A DNA stretch of 64,000 nucleotides from Protonemura montana (taxonomy: Eukaryota > Arthropoda > Insecta > Plecoptera > Nemouridae), in assembly GCA_947568835.1 (NCBI GenBank), contig OX387612.1, forward strand, positions 1,550,001 to 1,614,000. The letters run 5' to 3'. Every line of letters starts with the position of its first letter. The first letter of the stretch is position 1. Below are positions 63,067 through 64,000 of the stretch, one piece after another. The translations under genes were made by a program, and so were the position numbers. Under the pieces are notes generated by a model that saw only the letters and a program-made list of their open reading frames with translations, ran no database searches and was not told the DNA's origin.

Positions 63067-64000
63067 GTTGTGACAACGTGCTGGCCTGGCACACATTCAC
63101 CATCACACTGTTACAACGTGCTGGCCTGGCATACATTCACCATCACACTGTCACAACGTGCTGGCCTGGCATACATTCACCATCACACTGTTACAATGTG
63201 CTGGCCTGGCATACATTCACCATCACACTGTCACAACGTGCTGGCCTGGCATACATTCACCATCACACTGTTACAATGTGCTGGCCTGGCATACATTCAC
63301 CATCACACTGTCACAACGTGCTGGCCTGGCAAACATTCACCATCACACTGTCACAACGTGCTGGCCTGGCATACATTCACCATCACACTGTTACAACGTG
63401 CTGGCCTGGCATACATTCACCATCACACTGTCACAACGTGCTGGCCTGGCATACATTCACCATCACACTGTCACAACGTGCTGGCCTGGCATACATTCAC
63501 CATCACACTGTCACAACGTGCTGGCCTGGCATACATTCACCATCACACTGTCACAACATGCTGGCCTGGCATACATTCACCATCACACTGTCACAACGTG
63601 CTGACCTGGCATACATTCACCATCACACTGTCACAACGTGCTGGCCTGGCATACATTCACCATCACACTGTTACAACGTGCTGGCCTGGCATACATTCAC
63701 CATCACACTGTTACAACGTGCTGGCCTGGCATACATTCACCATCACACTGTTACAACGTGCTGGCCTGGCATACATTCACCATCACACTGTCACAACGTG
63801 CTGGCCTGGCATACATTCACCATCACACTGTCACAACGTGCTGGCCTGGCATACATTCACCATCACACTGTTACAACGTGCTGGCCTGGCATACATTCAC
63901 CATTACACTGTTACAACGTGCTAGCCTGGCATACATTCACCATCACACTGTTACAACGTGCTGGCCTGGCATACATTCACCATCACACTGTCACAACGTG
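63067..64000 (+). repeat. 40-bp minisatellite in the receptor gene intron (runs off the window)
   Basis: Twenty-three full units of 40 bp in register from 63081 to 64000, plus a partial one before. Each runs from ctggcctggc, through atacattcac and catcacactg, to tcacaacgtg. The main variation is tcacaa versus ttacaa. The array begins only about 31 bases upstream (on the gene strand) of the receptor exon's acceptor. Open frames across it (HNVLAWHTFTITL-type) are artefacts of a stop-free unit. Confidence 0.95.

Noticed and set aside
63036-63096. Receptor translation starting at the Met at 63096
   Set aside because: The first 20 or so codons are read from the minisatellite and a splice acceptor. 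They give no signal peptide, and a polypyrimidine-cag acceptor sits at 63036.
63049-63924. Open frame of 291 codons across the 40-bp minisatellite
   Set aside because: The 40-bp unit shifts frame every copy and has no stop in any phase on this strand, so long frames arise automatically.

Overview
The window looks like arthropod nuclear DNA, perhaps from a crustacean. The evidence is a (TTAGG)n arthropod-type telomere repeat, a mucin ending in chitin-binding peritrophin-A (CBM14) domains, fragments of arthropod-style LINEs, and spliced genes with GT-AG introns. The species cannot be named from the sequence alone. There are two convergent genes and several unrelated tandem repeats.

Region 1 (1-55111, plus strand) is the 3' part of one enormous secreted-mucin gene. 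A single exon of at least 53,157 bp is open in one frame from the left edge of the window. About 17,500 of its codons are Thr/Pro/Ala-rich hexapeptides encoded by an 18-bp minisatellite. The array ends near 52,500 and is followed by three complete CBM14 domains and the first part of a fourth. A 1,506-bp intron (53158-54663) has a clean donor and acceptor. The last exon (54664-55111) completes domain 4 and adds domain 5. The visible part encodes at least 17,867 residues, and the start lies outside the window. The expected product is a huge O-glycosylated, chitin-anchored mucin of a peritrophic-matrix, gut-lining or cuticle type.

The intron holds a 5'-truncated LINE followed directly by five tandem 91-bp units. 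The core of each unit matches the internal promoter part of 5S rRNA. The 3' UTR starts with a (TTAGG)n tract in sense orientation and reaches a good polyadenylation signal near 55526.

Region 2 (about 55550-60340) is intergenic. It holds an 11-bp tandem repeat, a cluster of cAMP-response-element-like palindromes, a 1-kb decanucleotide satellite (56511-57511), a CCAAT/TATA-like cluster near 58230-58393, and two LINE 3' remnants in opposite orientations (59296-59655 minus, 59826-60000 plus). I see no intact gene there.

Region 3 (60345-64000, minus strand) is the 3' end of a family-B adhesion-type G-protein-coupled receptor gene. One exon of about 2.6 kb carries a large extracellular region, a reduced GPS motif with His-Leu-Thr, seven transmembrane helices and a short tail. 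Its upstream intron is made almost entirely of a 40-bp minisatellite that runs off the right edge of the window.

The strongest candidate for something unusual is the giant mucin exon. It has mosaic higher-order repeats, two compositionally distinct halves, no stop or frameshift in 53 kb, and large near-identical internal duplications. The 5S-derived tandem array in its intron and the concentration of tandem repeats across the locus are also notable.
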